Assembly (NCBI GenBank): GCA_001898505.1
Contig: MKTZ01000025.1
Location: 62,001-126,000, forward strand
Source: Sphingobacteriales bacterium 50-39
GTDB taxonomy: Bacteria > Bacteroidota > Bacteroidia > Chitinophagales > Chitinophagaceae
Reading direction: 5' to 3'
DNA length: 64,000 nt
Both the position numbers and the translations under genes were made by a program. This document shows, one piece after another, positions 17,654 through 26,219 of this stretch. The stretch's first letter is position 1; every line of letters starts with the position of its first letter. The notes beneath the pieces are model-generated. The model saw only the letters and a program-made list of their open reading frames with translations. It searched no databases and had not been told where the DNA came from.

Positions 17654-18385
17654 ATGGAGATCATACCTGCAATAGATATCATAGATGGTAAGTGTGTGCG
17701 TCTTACTCAAGGCGACTATGCACAGAAAAAGATATACAACGAGCATCCTTTGGAAGTAGCTCGTGCCTTTGAAGATGCGGGTCTTATCCGGCTGCATCTG
17801 GTGGATCTGGATGGAGCAAAGGCGGGCGCTGTCAGGAACTGGAAAGTGTTGGAAACGCTGGCGGGAAGGACTAGCCTGGTCATCGACTTCGGAGGTGGGA
17901 TAAAGAGATCGGAGGATGTGGACATCGTATTCAACTCGGGGGCGGCGCTGGCTACCATTGGCAGCCTGGCTGTCAAGGACCCGGCGACTTTTGCCGGCTG
18001 GTTGCAGCAGTATGGCGCGGACAAATTCCTGCTGGGAGCTGACGTGAAGAATGAGAAGATAGCGGTGGGGGGATGGCTGGAGACCACGGATAAGTGGATC
18101 TATGATTTTATAGAAGAATATACAGGGCGTGGTGTCCGGCAGCTGTTCTGTACGGATGTCAGCAAGGATGGATTGCTGCAGGGGCCTTCTCTGGAATTAT
18201 ACAGGAATATCGTACAGAAATTCCCGGAGCTGCATTTTATCGCCAGTGGCGGAGTTAGTGAACTGGATGACGTATTTCGCCTGGAGGACATCGGCTGCAA
18301 GGGAGTCATCATCGGGAAGGCCATTTATGAAGGGCGTATCACATTGGATGAGCTGACGAAAATTGCGTTAACATCAAAAAAATAA
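17654..18385 (+). CDS. hisA: ProFAR isomerase
   Basis: Isomerises ProFAR to PRFAR (an Amadori rearrangement like TrpF). 243 residues. IPAIDIIDGKCVRLTQGDY carries the first catalytic Asp, with DFGGGIKRSEDV, LGADV, CTDVSKDGLLQGPS (second catalytic Asp) and ASGGVSELDDV. Nine nt after hisH; hisF starts 6 nt after it. A separate trpF exists, so it is a dedicated HisA and not the bifunctional PriA. Confidence 0.97.
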   Translation: MEIIPAIDIIDGKCVRLTQGDYAQKKIYNEHPLEVARAFEDAGLIRLHLVDLDGAKAGAVRNWKVLETLAGRTSLVIDFGGGIKRSEDVDIVFNSGAALATIGSLAVKDPATFAGWLQQYGADKFLLGADVKNEKIAVGGWLETTDKWIYDFIEEYTGRGVRQLFCTDVSKDGLLQGPSLELYRNIVQKFPELHFIASGGVSELDDVFRLEDIGCKGVIIGKAIYEGRITLDELTKIALTSKK

Positions 18386-18391
18386 AGGATC

Positions 18392-19150
18392 GTGCTGACG
18401 AAAAGAATTATACCCTGTCTGGATATCAAGGATGGCCGGACTGTCAAGGGGGTGAATTTTGAAAATATCCGTGATGCTGGCGACCCTGTGGAACTGGGTG
18501 CATTGTATGCCCAACAGGGCGCCGATGAGCTGGTGTTCCTGGATATCACCGCGACGAATGAGAAAAGAAAGACGCTGCGTGAGCTGGTCAACCGCATCGC
18601 ACATCATATTAACATACCCTTCACCGTGGGTGGCGGCATCAGCAGTGTAGAGGATGTGAGCCTGCTGTTGCAGAATGGGGCCGACAAAATATCCGTCAAT
18701 ACATCTGCGTACCGTCGTCCGGAGCTGGTTGGCGAGCTGGCAAAGGAATTCGGTAGTCAGTGTGTGGTGCTGGCCATCGACACAAGGCAGGAGGAAGACG
18801 GAGAATGGTATGTTTATCTCAATGGTGGAAGAGTGAGGACGGATACCCGTTGCGTCGACTGGGCGCGCCAGGCAGTAGACCTGGGAGCAGGAGAGATATT
18901 GCTGACCTCCATGAATCATGACGGCACGAAGAAGGGGTTTGCTATGGATATTACCCGGACGCTTGCGGAATCGCTACCTGTGCCCATCATTGCTTCGGGC
19001 GGTGGAGGCACTATGCCGCATTTCGTAAACATACTGGGAGAAGGCAAGGCTGATGCAGCGCTGGCTGCCAGCATCTTTCACTTTAAGGAAATTTCAATTC
19101 CGGAATTAAAAGGATATTTGCAGGATCAACATATTGCAGTAAGAATTTAA
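18392..19150 (+). CDS. hisF: Imidazole glycerol phosphate synthase cyclase subunit
   Basis: Builds the imidazole ring from PRFAR and ammonia from HisH, releasing AICAR. 252 residues, GTG start at 18392. Half-barrel repeats typical of His[16 protein letters not shown] (catalytic Asp) and LAIDTR (second catalytic Asp), with [26 protein letters not shown] and [12 protein letters not shown]. The usual MDRDGT segment reads MNHDGT here, a mild variant. Six nt after hisA. Confidence 0.97.
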   Translation: MLTKRIIPCLDIKDGRTVKGVNFENIRDAGDPVELGALYAQQGADELVFLDITATNEKRKTLRELVNRIAHHINIPFTVGGGISSVEDVSLLLQNGADKISVNTSAYRRPELVGELAKEFGSQCVVLAIDTRQEEDGEWYVYLNGGRVRTDTRCVDWARQAVDLGAGEILLTSMNHDGTKKGFAMDITRTLAESLPVPIIASGGGGTMPHFVNILGEGKADAALAASIFHFKEISIPELKGYLQDQHIAVRI

Positions 19151-19152
19151 TT

Positions 19153-19752
19153 ATGAACGTCGATTTTAAAAAATACGGAGATGGGCTGGTACCAGCCATC
19201 ATACAGGATGCTGTTACACAGAAAGTGCTGATGCTGGGATTTATGAACCAGGAAGCGCTGGATAAGACAAAGCAGGAAGGGAAGGTCACTTTTTTCAGCA
19301 GGAGCAAGGGGCGGCTGTGGACCAAGGGGGAGGAGAGCGGTAACTATTTGCTTATGAAGAGCATTGCGCTGGATTGTGACCGGGATACCCTTTTGATCAA
19401 GGCGGAGCCCCTGGGGCCCGTATGTCATACGGGGGCCGACACCTGCTGGGATGAAAAGAACCAACACGAAGACTTTCTTAGCAGCCTGGAGGAGATCATT
19501 CAGCAGCGGCGGGAGCAGGCCGATCCATCCGGATCGTATGTAGCAGGGCTTTTTCATAAGGGAATCAATAAGATAGCTCAAAAAGTAGGGGAGGAGGCCA
19601 TAGAGCTGGTCATAGAGGCGAAGGATCATGATGAAAAGCTGTTCCTGAACGAGGCGGCCGACTTACTTTTTCATTATTTGATACTCCTGAACGCAAAAGG
19701 CTTTAATTTGCAGGACGTCACCGACGTGCTAAAAGCAAGACATAAAAAATAA
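19153..19752 (+). CDS. hisIE: Bifunctional PRA-CH / PRA-PH
   Basis: Second and third steps of histidine synthesis. 199 residues. The N-terminal cyclohydrolase HisI (to about residue 105) has FFSRSKGRLWTKGEESGN, DCDRDTLL and CHTGADTCW (Zn/Mg ligands). The C-terminal pyrophosphohydrolase HisE (about 108-199) has QKVGEEAIELVIEA and NEAADLLFHYLILL. This completes the histidine pathway: G, D, C, B, H, A, F and IE are all in the window. The next gene begins 6 nt later. Confidence 0.97.
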   Translation: MNVDFKKYGDGLVPAIIQDAVTQKVLMLGFMNQEALDKTKQEGKVTFFSRSKGRLWTKGEESGNYLLMKSIALDCDRDTLLIKAEPLGPVCHTGADTCWDEKNQHEDFLSSLEEIIQQRREQADPSGSYVAGLFHKGINKIAQKVGEEAIELVIEAKDHDEKLFLNEAADLLFHYLILLNAKGFNLQDVTDVLKARHKK

Positions 19753-19758
19753 TTAAAT

Positions 19759-20856
19759 ATGAAGAGATTCTGCTGGGTGCTGGGTTTGATGCCGTTGTTG
19801 TCCTTCGGTCAGGAAAAAAAGGATACTCAATTTACTATTACGGGAGATATTAAAGGTTTGGAGGATAGCGCGCTGGTATTTCTGACGGATGTGTCCAATC
19901 CTACCGATACGGTGGCGAAGGCCCCTGCAAGGAGCGGACATTTTGTGTTGAACGGGCATGTCGCAGAGCCGAATCTTTTTGAGCTGAATTTGGGGAGCGC
20001 CAAGACGAAGGCCCCTCTTTTTATGGGTAACGACAATATCTCCGTCAGCGGGTCACAGGAAGATCTCAAGGGCCTGGTGGCAAAGGGGTCGCCCTCCAAT
20101 GATGATTTTGTGGAGTTCCAAAAGGAATTCAATCCATATTTTACCCGTATCAACGGCGTGATGCAGCTGGCCAACTCACCCGAAGGTATGAAGGTCAAGG
20201 ATTCTCTTTTTAAGATATACAAGCGGGTGGCGGACTCGACGATGAATGAACTGGATGCGTTTGTGGCGAACAAGCGTTCGTCTTATGTGTCGCCTTTTGT
20301 CATGGTGGTATTGAACCAGCTGTCCGAAGATGTGGGAAGGCAGCTAAAGAGATATAATAGTCTTGCTCCGGAGGTGCAGAAGGGATTTTACGGCCAATAC
20401 ATAAAAGGCAAGCTGGATGAAGCAAGCATTGGGGCTATTGGGACGGATGCGATGGATTTTACGCAGAGCGATACGTCCGGAAGAGCTATAAGTCTTTCTT
20501 CTTTCAAGGGTAAATATGTGCTATTGGATTTCTGGGCCAGCTGGTGTGGTCCCTGCCGTATGGAAAATCCCAATGTGGTCAGCATGTATAAAAAATTCAA
20601 GGGTAAGAATTTTACCGTGCTGGGTGTTTCGTTGGACAAGTCCAAAGAACCCTGGCTCAAGGCCATCAAGGACGATGGTCTCGCCTGGACGCAGGTGAGT
20701 GATCTGAAATACTGGTACAATGAGGCGGCCTTAAAATATCATATACAAAGTATTCCACAGAATTTTCTGATAGATCCCAACGGCAAAATTGTTGGAAAGA
20801 ATCTTCGCGGGCCCGACCTCCAGGCAAAGCTTTGCGAATTATTGGGCTGTAATTAG
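19759..20856 (+). CDS. DUF4369/TlpA-like thiol-disulfide oxidoreductase
   Basis: 365 residues with an N-terminal signal peptide (MKRFCWVLGLMPLLSFGQ). Residues ~25-120 look like the DUF4369 beta domain (FTITGDIKGLEDSALVFL). The C-terminal ~140 residues are a TlpA/ResA-type thioredoxin fold with active site WCGPC (Cys263 and Cys266) and the cis-Pro segment YHIQSIPQNFLIDPNG. Such periplasmic proteins reduce or exchange disulfides, often in cytochrome maturation or envelope redox. It lies 6 nt after hisIE and shares its transcript, but no link to amino-acid synthesis is known. Confidence 0.88.
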   Translation: MKRFCWVLGLMPLLSFGQEKKDTQFTITGDIKGLEDSALVFLTDVSNPTDTVAKAPARSGHFVLNGHVAEPNLFELNLGSAKTKAPLFMGNDNISVSGSQEDLKGLVAKGSPSNDDFVEFQKEFNPYFTRINGVMQLANSPEGMKVKDSLFKIYKRVADSTMNELDAFVANKRSSYVSPFVMVVLNQLSEDVGRQLKRYNSLAPEVQKGFYGQYIKGKLDEASIGAIGTDAMDFTQSDTSGRAISLSSFKGKYVLLDFWASWCGPCRMENPNVVSMYKKFKGKNFTVLGVSLDKSKEPWLKAIKDDGLAWTQVSDLKYWYNEAALKYHIQSIPQNFLIDPNGKIVGKNLRGPDLQAKLCELLGCN

Positions 20857-20880
20857 GGCAGGCCGCAGAGCGGCCCGCCC
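20856..20880. terminator. Hairpin between convergent genes
   Basis: GGGCAGGCCGC and GCGGCCCGCCC pair around an AGA loop with one A-C mismatch, beginning at the last base of the preceding gene's stop codon. U-tracts are poor on both strands. It probably ends the long trp-his transcript and may serve the opposite gene too. Confidence 0.5.
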
Positions 20881-20889
20881 CAGACGATT

Positions 20890-22014
20890 TTAGTTGATGT
20901 CTTTCCCTTGCTCGGCCAGCTTGAGCAATTTTGCTATATTATCCTTATTGACCTGGTCTGGCGCCTGTGGTTGCGCCTTTTGAAGGAAGGCCAACGCTTT
21001 CTTATAATCTCCCATAGCAGACCATGCTCTTGCCATACCCATATTTGTGGTGAACTCTCCAGGATGTTTGTCGTAATTCAGTTTAAAGGCATCGAAGGCT
21101 TCCTTTGTTCTTTTTTGCATCAGCAGTTGACGCGCATATTGATGAATATCGGCCACCTGCCCAAGGGGCAATGCTTCCTTCATGGCGGCATCGGCTTCGG
21201 CTGTCTTGCCTTGCAGGGTGAGCACCTGGGCCTTGGTGGAGAGTGTCATGAAATTTTTCTGCCCGATGAAAGTGCCGCTAACGGCCGTATTGGCCCAATC
21301 CAATGCTTCATCCAGATCAGTCTTGTGCTGGATACAGAACTGTGCAGCCTGTACCCATGCCTCCCACCTGAAGCCTTTATCGCTGCGCAGCTCGCGGCGG
21401 AATGATTCCAATTGGGTCTTGACAATATCCGTTTCTATCCTGAAGGGGATGGCCAGCTTTTCCCATTCCAATGCAATGGTAGCGGAGCTCTCCTGCTGGT
21501 CCTTGAATTCATACTGCAGCCTTTCCACGCTCTTGTCTAAAGCAACTGGTTTTACTTTTACCTGCAGGGCATCTTCCTTTGGATCGTAGAAGAAGCTTCC
21601 CCATGAGGTAGAGTTCCTGGAGAAGATCACGGTACATTCATTAGGGTCGTAGGTGACGAAGAGACCGTATTTGCCGGCTGGGAGATCCTGTCCTTCGATC
21701 TTTACATCGGTGTTGAATTCAATAGTGGTATTCTCGTTGGCGCCTGCCCTCCAGGGAGCTGCTTTGCTGGTGCCAAAGCCCTGGTCGGTGAGGCCGGTGG
21801 GGATCAACTTGCCCCAAATCTGTCCTTCCCTTCCTTTTACACCCGGACGGGAGTATTTGATGGTGACATTGGTGATACCTACCGACTCGCTAACGGTGGC
21901 TCTGTTATTACCGCCATCCGGCAAGGCAGTCAATTGTGCATGTGTAAGGGAAACGGCTCCGAATTGAAGCAACAGCAGCAGTATGCTGACGGTGAGTCCT
22001 TTTTTGTATGACAT
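20890..22014 (-). CDS. DUF2911 protein with TPR repeats
   Basis: 374 residues from the ATG at 22014; a TTG two codons earlier is also in frame. A signal peptide ends at about residue 27 (LTHAQ). Residues ~35-170 match DUF2911: ITNVTIKYSRPGVKGRE, WRAGANENTTIEF, LPAGKYGLFV. The C-terminal half has three or more TPR units. DUF2911 proteins are exported Bacteroidota proteins of unknown function. Transcribed alone, convergent with the his-trp block. Confidence 0.87.
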   Translation of the reverse strand: MSYKKGLTVSILLLLLQFGAVSLTHAQLTALPDGGNNRATVSESVGITNVTIKYSRPGVKGREGQIWGKLIPTGLTDQGFGTSKAAPWRAGANENTTIEFNTDVKIEGQDLPAGKYGLFVTYDPNECTVIFSRNSTSWGSFFYDPKEDALQVKVKPVALDKSVERLQYEFKDQQESSATIALEWEKLAIPFRIETDIVKTQLESFRRELRSDKGFRWEAWVQAAQFCIQHKTDLDEALDWANTAVSGTFIGQKNFMTLSTKAQVLTLQGKTAEADAAMKEALPLGQVADIHQYARQLLMQKRTKEAFDAFKLNYDKHPGEFTTNMGMARAWSAMGDYKKALAFLQKAQPQAPDQVNKDNIAKLLKLAEQGKDIN

Positions 22015-22154
22015 ACGCAATAGTTTTTGGTGAGTGCCTACAAATGTGTAGTATCCAAATATAAAATTAGTTGCCCCAAAGCATGGAGAGTTTTATACTG
22101 AAGTGGGACAAATGAACTATGAAAGTGCAGAAAGAAGGGATAAATGGTAAGCCG

Positions 22155-22874
22155 TCACCGGGATTTTAAGGACCTTTCCACGTCATGGCGATACATCCGG
22201 CCAATGGGCAGCTCCTGCTGCGCAATCTCAATGAGCTCATTGGTATAGGACTCTACTTTATTGACAGATACGAGATAGCTTCGATGAATGCGGATAAAGC
22301 TGTCCGCAGGGAGGTTGTTCTCGATGGAAGAAATGGGCTGACGGGTAATGATCTTCTTTGAGGGTGTGACAATCTTACAATAGTCCCTCAGGCTTTCGAT
22401 ATAGATGATGTCATCGATGGCTATCTTTTGCATTTTTCTGTCGGCGCGGATATGGATAAATTCCGGCGAGCCGTTTTTTGCGGGGGTAGGGGGAAGCGTC
22501 TCCTGTACAGACAGGTCCATTACCTTGTTTACTGCTTTTAAGAAGCGTTGGAACGTGATAGGCTTTAACAGATAGTCTACAGCATCCAGCTCGAATCCTT
22601 CCACTGCAAATTTTCTGTAAGCAGTGGTAAAGATCACCTTTGGGGGATTTTTCAGCGTGCGCAGGAATTGGGTGCCAAGGATCTGGGGCATTTGTATATC
22701 CAGGAAGAGCAGGTCGATGGGGTGTTGCTGCAGCATGGACAGGGCTTGTACTGCGTTGGCGCAGGCGCCTGCGAGGTGCAGTTGAGGGATGGCGCCGATG
22801 TAACGTGTAACCACATCCAGTGCGGGTGGTTCGTCATCGACGGCCAGGCAGGTAATGATCTTGTTAGTTGACAT
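22155..22874 (-). CDS. LytTR response regulator
   Basis: 239 residues. The receiver domain (1-~120) has acidic residues D13/D14, phospho-acceptor D59 (LLFLDIQMP), Thr in FTTAYRKFA and Lys in YLLKPI. The LytTR DNA-binding domain (~135-239) carries FIHIRADRKMQKIAIDDI, YIESLRDYCKI and FIRIHRSYLV. It is the output of the LytS-type kinase whose 3' end overlaps its start by 11 nt. LytTR domains bind direct repeats; targets are unknown. Confidence 0.95.
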   Translation of the reverse strand: MSTNKIITCLAVDDEPPALDVVTRYIGAIPQLHLAGACANAVQALSMLQQHPIDLLFLDIQMPQILGTQFLRTLKNPPKVIFTTAYRKFAVEGFELDAVDYLLKPITFQRFLKAVNKVMDLSVQETLPPTPAKNGSPEFIHIRADRKMQKIAIDDIIYIESLRDYCKIVTPSKKIITRQPISSIENNLPADSFIRIHRSYLVSVNKVESYTNELIEIAQQELPIGRMYRHDVERSLKSR

Positions 22875-23910
22875 GCGCAGAAGTTTGTAAAGGAATTTTT
22901 ACAAGGGTCCGGTATGTCCCGGGTGTAGCATCTATTTCCAGGTGATGATCGCCGGGGTAAAGCAATTCCAGCCTTTTGCGAACTGTCTTTAGTCCAATGC
23001 CTCCCTTTTCGTGCTGCGTCGTAGGGCGAACAGGTCTGTTATTACTGACCTCCATCTGAAGCATGGTGTTGTCGATAAAGATATGCATTTTGATCCAGGA
23101 ACCGTCTATCATCTGGCTGGCTCCGTGTTTAAAGGAGTTTTCGATAAAGGGTATCATAAGCAAGGGGGCGATCATTTTATGATCCGCATGGCCCTGTATA
23201 TCAGTGATCACGGTAAGTCGAGGGCCATACCTCACTTTCTCCAATTGGATATAGTCCGTGATCATTTTCAGCTCCTTCTCCACGGACACCAGGCTGGCCT
23301 CGCAATCCCTGATCATATAACGCATGGTACTGGAAAAGCTTTCGGCGAGACGGGCTGCATCGGTGGGCCTGTCGTATGCATAGGAGTAGATATTGTTCAA
23401 GGTATTGAAAAGAAAATGCGGGTGGACACGGGCTTTGAGCAGTTGCGATTCGGCGTTGGCATTTTCACGGAGGAGGATCTCTTTTTCCTCCATCTTTTTA
23501 TTATACAGCTTTAGCATCCGGATGGCGAGGAATACGGCGCATACAGAAGGAGGGCCATAGCCTATATAACCCCAGAAGGAAGCCCACCGGTTGAGGAAGG
23601 CCATAGAGTCGTTGGCAGGTGTCCAGTGGTTCATATAATGCGATAACCTGTCGTCGAGATACTGGATCAGCAACATATAAAGTAGGGCGATGGTAAAGAA
23701 AGCGACGTATTTTTTTTTCAGGAGGAACCGCGGCAGTATAACATAGGCCATTACATACGTGTATACCATTTCGTTACGCAGTTCCGACAGGAGGGATAGT
23801 GACAGGCTGTAATCAGGTGTATTATTCAGGAGAAACCCGGTGATAAAAGCCGAAGAGAGCAGGAACAGGTACCTGGCTGACCAGAATGCAATATGACGAA
23901 GGCTACGCAT
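22864..23910 (-). CDS. LytS-type sensor histidine kinase
   Basis: 348 residues. Four hydrophobic segments in the first ~135 residues form the sensor. The His_kinase motif HPHFLFNTLNNIYS has the acceptor His165, followed by a HATPase region with PFIENSFKHGAS (N box) and GGIGLKTVRKRLELLY (G box). It autophosphorylates and passes phosphate to the adjacent LytTR regulator (11-nt overlap). Its 5' end overlaps the 3' end of a degenerate paralogue by 8 nt, so the three genes form one tightly packed operon. Confidence 0.94.
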   Translation of the reverse strand: MRSLRHIAFWSARYLFLLSSAFITGFLLNNTPDYSLSLSLLSELRNEMVYTYVMAYVILPRFLLKKKYVAFFTIALLYMLLIQYLDDRLSHYMNHWTPANDSMAFLNRWASFWGYIGYGPPSVCAVFLAIRMLKLYNKKMEEKEILLRENANAESQLLKARVHPHFLFNTLNNIYSYAYDRPTDAARLAESFSSTMRYMIRDCEASLVSVEKELKMITDYIQLEKVRYGPRLTVITDIQGHADHKMIAPLLMIPFIENSFKHGASQMIDGSWIKMHIFIDNTMLQMEVSNNRPVRPTTQHEKGGIGLKTVRKRLELLYPGDHHLEIDATPGTYRTLVKIPLQTSAHVN

Positions 23911-24577
23911 TTTCTTCCTCCTCGTAGAGCCAGCGGCTCAATTTGTCAGAGAGATCGACGATCTTATCCGGGGCGTCGGGGCTGCCCGTCCTGATGCGAT
24001 GGACAATATTATCCAGCGACCCGAGGAGGAAGTCGGGATGCAGCTTCGTTTTCTCCAGGTCCAGGGCCGTACGTGCCGTCTTTTGAGCCAAAAGGTGGTT
24101 TTCTTTTACCTGCACATACCAGTTCCTGGTCAGCCGGATACCCAGCGCGAGCACACCCGCAATGATGGCATTCTGGCTATTGAGATAGCCCAGTGAAAAT
24201 TTTCTCATAAAGGGGACGTGCGCAACATTGCAATGACAGGACTGCTGAAAGAACAGGAGGCTGAAAAAATAATTTATAAAGATCAGGATCGCAAAGAGGG
24301 CAAAATAGCCAAGGAGGGCGATGATATATCTTTTTTTGTGTTGGATATATGAATAGAACACCGTTAGTGAGACATAGACGCTGATGATACAGGCCGGGAG
24401 GAAGCAATACAAACTGACGAAGGCATAGCTGAATACATCCTTCGAGTCGAGCTCTTTTATACAATTCGGTGAAATGCTTTGCATATAAAAATAGCTGGCG
24501 TAGACGCACCAGAATACCAGGTGACGTTGCTGCCGGTATTTTTTTTCCGTGGAGAATATGAAGGTATGAAGCGACAA
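23903..24577 (-). CDS. Degenerate, truncated LytS-like membrane sensor
   Basis: Four membrane segments are followed by a dimerisation helix (EKTKLHPDFLLGSLDNI) that aligns with the kinase downstream (KARVHPHFLFNTLNNI). The phospho-accepting His is replaced by Asp, and the protein stops about 43 residues later, before any ATPase domain. It cannot be an active kinase on its own. The frame is open to an ATG at 24748, but homology seems to begin near the TTG at 24577, and the longer form would overlap the divergent gene at 24743. The true start is uncertain. A non-catalytic partner for the neighbouring kinase, or a decaying duplicate, are the two readings. Confidence 0.7.
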   Translation of the reverse strand: MSLHTFIFSTEKKYRQQRHLVFWCVYASYFYMQSISPNCIKELDSKDVFSYAFVSLYCFLPACIISVYVSLTVFYSYIQHKKRYIIALLGYFALFAILIFINYFFSLLFFQQSCHCNVAHVPFMRKFSLGYLNSQNAIIAGVLALGIRLTRNWYVQVKENHLLAQKTARTALDLEKTKLHPDFLLGSLDNIVHRIRTGSPDAPDKIVDLSDKLSRWLYEEEENA

Positions 24578-24742
24578 GCAGCGGCTATTTTTACAAAAGT
24601 AGATATCTTTTTCGGGCAATATGGTTTTCCTGCTCCTAATAGCGACGAATGGCGTTTGTCGCAGATCGGCGGTATTTGGTCGAGACTCCGTTTTTTCCGC
24701 TGGTGTCGATATTAATTTAGCCTGTAAATAAAAACGAGATGT

Positions 24743-25192
24743 ATGCAAAAGCTATTATTTACCGGTATATGGATCAGTCTGGTCCTGCTGGCCAACGCAC
24801 ACGCGCCTGGTGACAATTCCCCGGATATAAGGGCGATAAGGAATTTCGTCAGGATCTATAAGGATGCTTCGGATGCCAAATGGCAATCGTTGCATGATGG
24901 CGGTTATGTCTGCCGGTTCATGCAAAGCGGCGTGATGAAGAGAGCCATTTATGATGAAAAGGGAAGGTGGCTTACCACTATAGCCGGCTATACGGCGGAG
25001 CATCTGCCGGCGGATGTAAGAAGGCAGGTTCACAGCGTGTATTATGATTATTCCATTCTCTATGTGAATGAAATCAATGTGCCCGGCAAGCCCGTTGCGT
25101 ACGTGGTGCAGGTGCAGGATCAGCGGACGATCAGGGTCGTACGGGTTGTGGAGGGAGAAATGGAAGAGATACGGGAGATAGAAACCTTGTAA
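24743..25192 (+). CDS. Small secreted protein, unknown
   Basis: 149 residues with a cleavable signal peptide (about 1-20, LLANAHA). The mature part (GGYVCRFMQSGVMKRAIYDEKGRWL and later YVVQVQDQRTIRVVRV, both in the region 50-140) has the alternating strand/turn look of PepSY/BLIP-like periplasmic modules; that is a fold-level impression only. Divergent from the LytS-like operon. Followed by a good terminator. Confidence 0.75.
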   Translation: MQKLLFTGIWISLVLLANAHAPGDNSPDIRAIRNFVRIYKDASDAKWQSLHDGGYVCRFMQSGVMKRAIYDEKGRWLTTIAGYTAEHLPADVRRQVHSVYYDYSILYVNEINVPGKPVAYVVQVQDQRTIRVVRVVEGEMEEIREIETL

Positions 25193-25219
25193 AAAGGTCA
25201 TATCATAAAGCAGAAGTGC

Positions 25220-25248
25220 GAAGCCCCTTTTTAGGGGCTTCTTGTTTT
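25220..25248 (+). terminator. Intrinsic terminator
   Basis: GAAGCCCC (25220-25227) pairs with GGGGCTTC (25234-25241) across TTTTTA, then TTGTTTT. It ends the gene at 24743-25192. Confidence 0.85.
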
Positions 25249-25261
25249 CGGCCCTTCGGAC

Positions 25262-25280
25262 AACCGACCCGTGGTCGGTT
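25262..25280. repeat. Three-nt-loop hairpin at the pdxJ stop codon
   Basis: AACCGACC-CGT-GGTCGGTT, a perfect 8-bp stem that abuts the pdxJ stop codon (25281-25283). Similar CC-NNN-GG hairpins occur at 40989, 43837, 43856, 43951, 50032 and 51672 with different stem sequences. Confidence 0.7.
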
Positions 25281-26006
25281 CTATTCTATGGGTTGTAGCT
25301 GTCGTTTGTACAGCTGTACCGTATTTTCATATCCCAGATAGAGGGCATCGCAGACCAGGGCATGTCCGATGGATACTTCGGAGAGGTTGGGAATATTTTG
25401 AGCGAAGTAGGCGAGATTGTGCAGGTCGAGGTCATGACCGGCATTCAGGTCGAGGCGCAGCTCGGTGGCGCGGATGGCAGCGGTGCGATAAGGGGTTATC
25501 GCCTTTTCCCTGTCGGTGGGGAAACCATGAGCGTAGGCTTCGGTGTAGAGCTCGATACGGTCCGTGCCTGTCTCAGCAGCGCCCTCCACCATTGCGATGA
25601 CGGGGTCTACGAATAGAGAGACACGGATGCCGGCTGCCTTGAACTTTCCTACGATGTCCACCAGGTAGGCCTTATGGCGGATGGTATCCCATCCATGGTT
25701 GGAGGTGATCTGGCCCAGGGCATCGGGCACCAGCGTCACCTGGTGGGGGCGTACATCCAGCACCAGGTCTACGAATTTCTGTTCCTGTGGATTGCCCTCT
25801 ATATTGAATTCGGTGGTGATGATCTTTTTGATGTCGTAGACGTCCTTATAACGGATGTGCCGCTCGTCGGGGCGCGGGTGTACAGTGACCCCATCTGCTC
25901 CAAACAATTGTGCATCGATAGCTGCCTTGACCACGTCCGGATTATCTCCCCCCCTGCTATTTCTCAGGGTGGCGAATTTGTTGATATTCACCGATAGCTT
26001 TGTCAT
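25281..26006 (-). CDS. pdxJ: Pyridoxine 5'-phosphate synthase
   Basis: Condenses 3-amino-1-hydroxyacetone-phosphate with 1-deoxyxylulose 5-phosphate in the DXP-dependent vitamin B6 route. 241 residues. Motifs: LSVNINKFATLRNSRGG, GADGVTVHPRPDERHI, LVPDALGQITSNHGWD, VSLFVDP, ELYTEAYA and LNAGHDLDLHNL. PLP made through this route serves HisC and TrpB elsewhere in the window. A -7 box lies 4 nt before the ATG, so the mRNA is probably leaderless. Confidence 0.97.
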   Translation of the reverse strand: MTKLSVNINKFATLRNSRGGDNPDVVKAAIDAQLFGADGVTVHPRPDERHIRYKDVYDIKKIITTEFNIEGNPQEQKFVDLVLDVRPHQVTLVPDALGQITSNHGWDTIRHKAYLVDIVGKFKAAGIRVSLFVDPVIAMVEGAAETGTDRIELYTEAYAHGFPTDREKAITPYRTAAIRATELRLDLNAGHDLDLHNLAYFAQNIPNLSEVSIGHALVCDALYLGYENTVQLYKRQLQPIE

Positions 26007-26010
26007 GGTG

Positions 26011-26063
26011 CAAAGTTAATGTGCGGGAATTGAACAGCCCGTAAAATTAGTTCAATTCCCGCA
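26011..26063 (-). promoter_or_regulatory. pdxJ promoter with 14-bp inverted repeat
   Basis: On the reverse strand TAACTTTG (26018-26011) matches the TAnnTTTG -7 box and ends 4 nt before the pdxJ ATG. Just upstream is a perfect inverted repeat, TGCGGGAATTGAAC (26022-26035) with GTTCAATTCCCGCA (26050-26063), spacer 14 nt. It covers the -15 to -55 region, where a dimeric regulator or RNA polymerase would sit. No -33 TTG is evident, which fits an activated promoter. Operator function is inferred. Confidence 0.55.
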
Positions 26064-26071
26064 AACTGGGC

Positions 26072-26108
26072 CGTCGTCGGAGCTGCTTCGACACGCTCCT
26101 CCTTGGTC
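26072..26108. repeat. Dispersed 37-nt repeat, copy 1
   Basis: 35 of 37 positions match 43800-43836, and an inverted copy is at 43998-44034 (core GCTGCTTCGACACGC identical in all three). It lies between pdxJ and the T9SS-domain gene and is followed by GAACC...GGTTC, a hairpin-forming arm as at the other copy. Confidence 0.75.
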
Positions 26109-26154
26109 AGAACCTTCGCAGAGCTCGGTTCTATCTGTCCTTCGGACGAGGGGA

Positions 26155-26188
26155 TATAAAACAGAAAGAGCACCGGGTCAGTGCTCTT
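26155..26188 (-). terminator. Terminator of the stand-alone T9SS-domain gene
   Basis: Read on the reverse strand, AAGAGCAC pairs with GTGCTCTT (7-nt loop), followed by a T-rich stretch TCTGTTTTAT. It lies 32 nt past the stop of the gene at 26220-26486. Confidence 0.65.
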
Positions 26189-26219
26189 AAATCCTGTTGT
26201 CGAAAGGCTGCTCGTATCT

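Noticed and set aside
3540-26063. Shared TGCGGGAA/TTCCCGCA motif in the hisG and pdxJ inverted repeats
   Set aside because: An 8-mer shared a few times in 64 kb is expected by chance; the flanking stem sequences differ.
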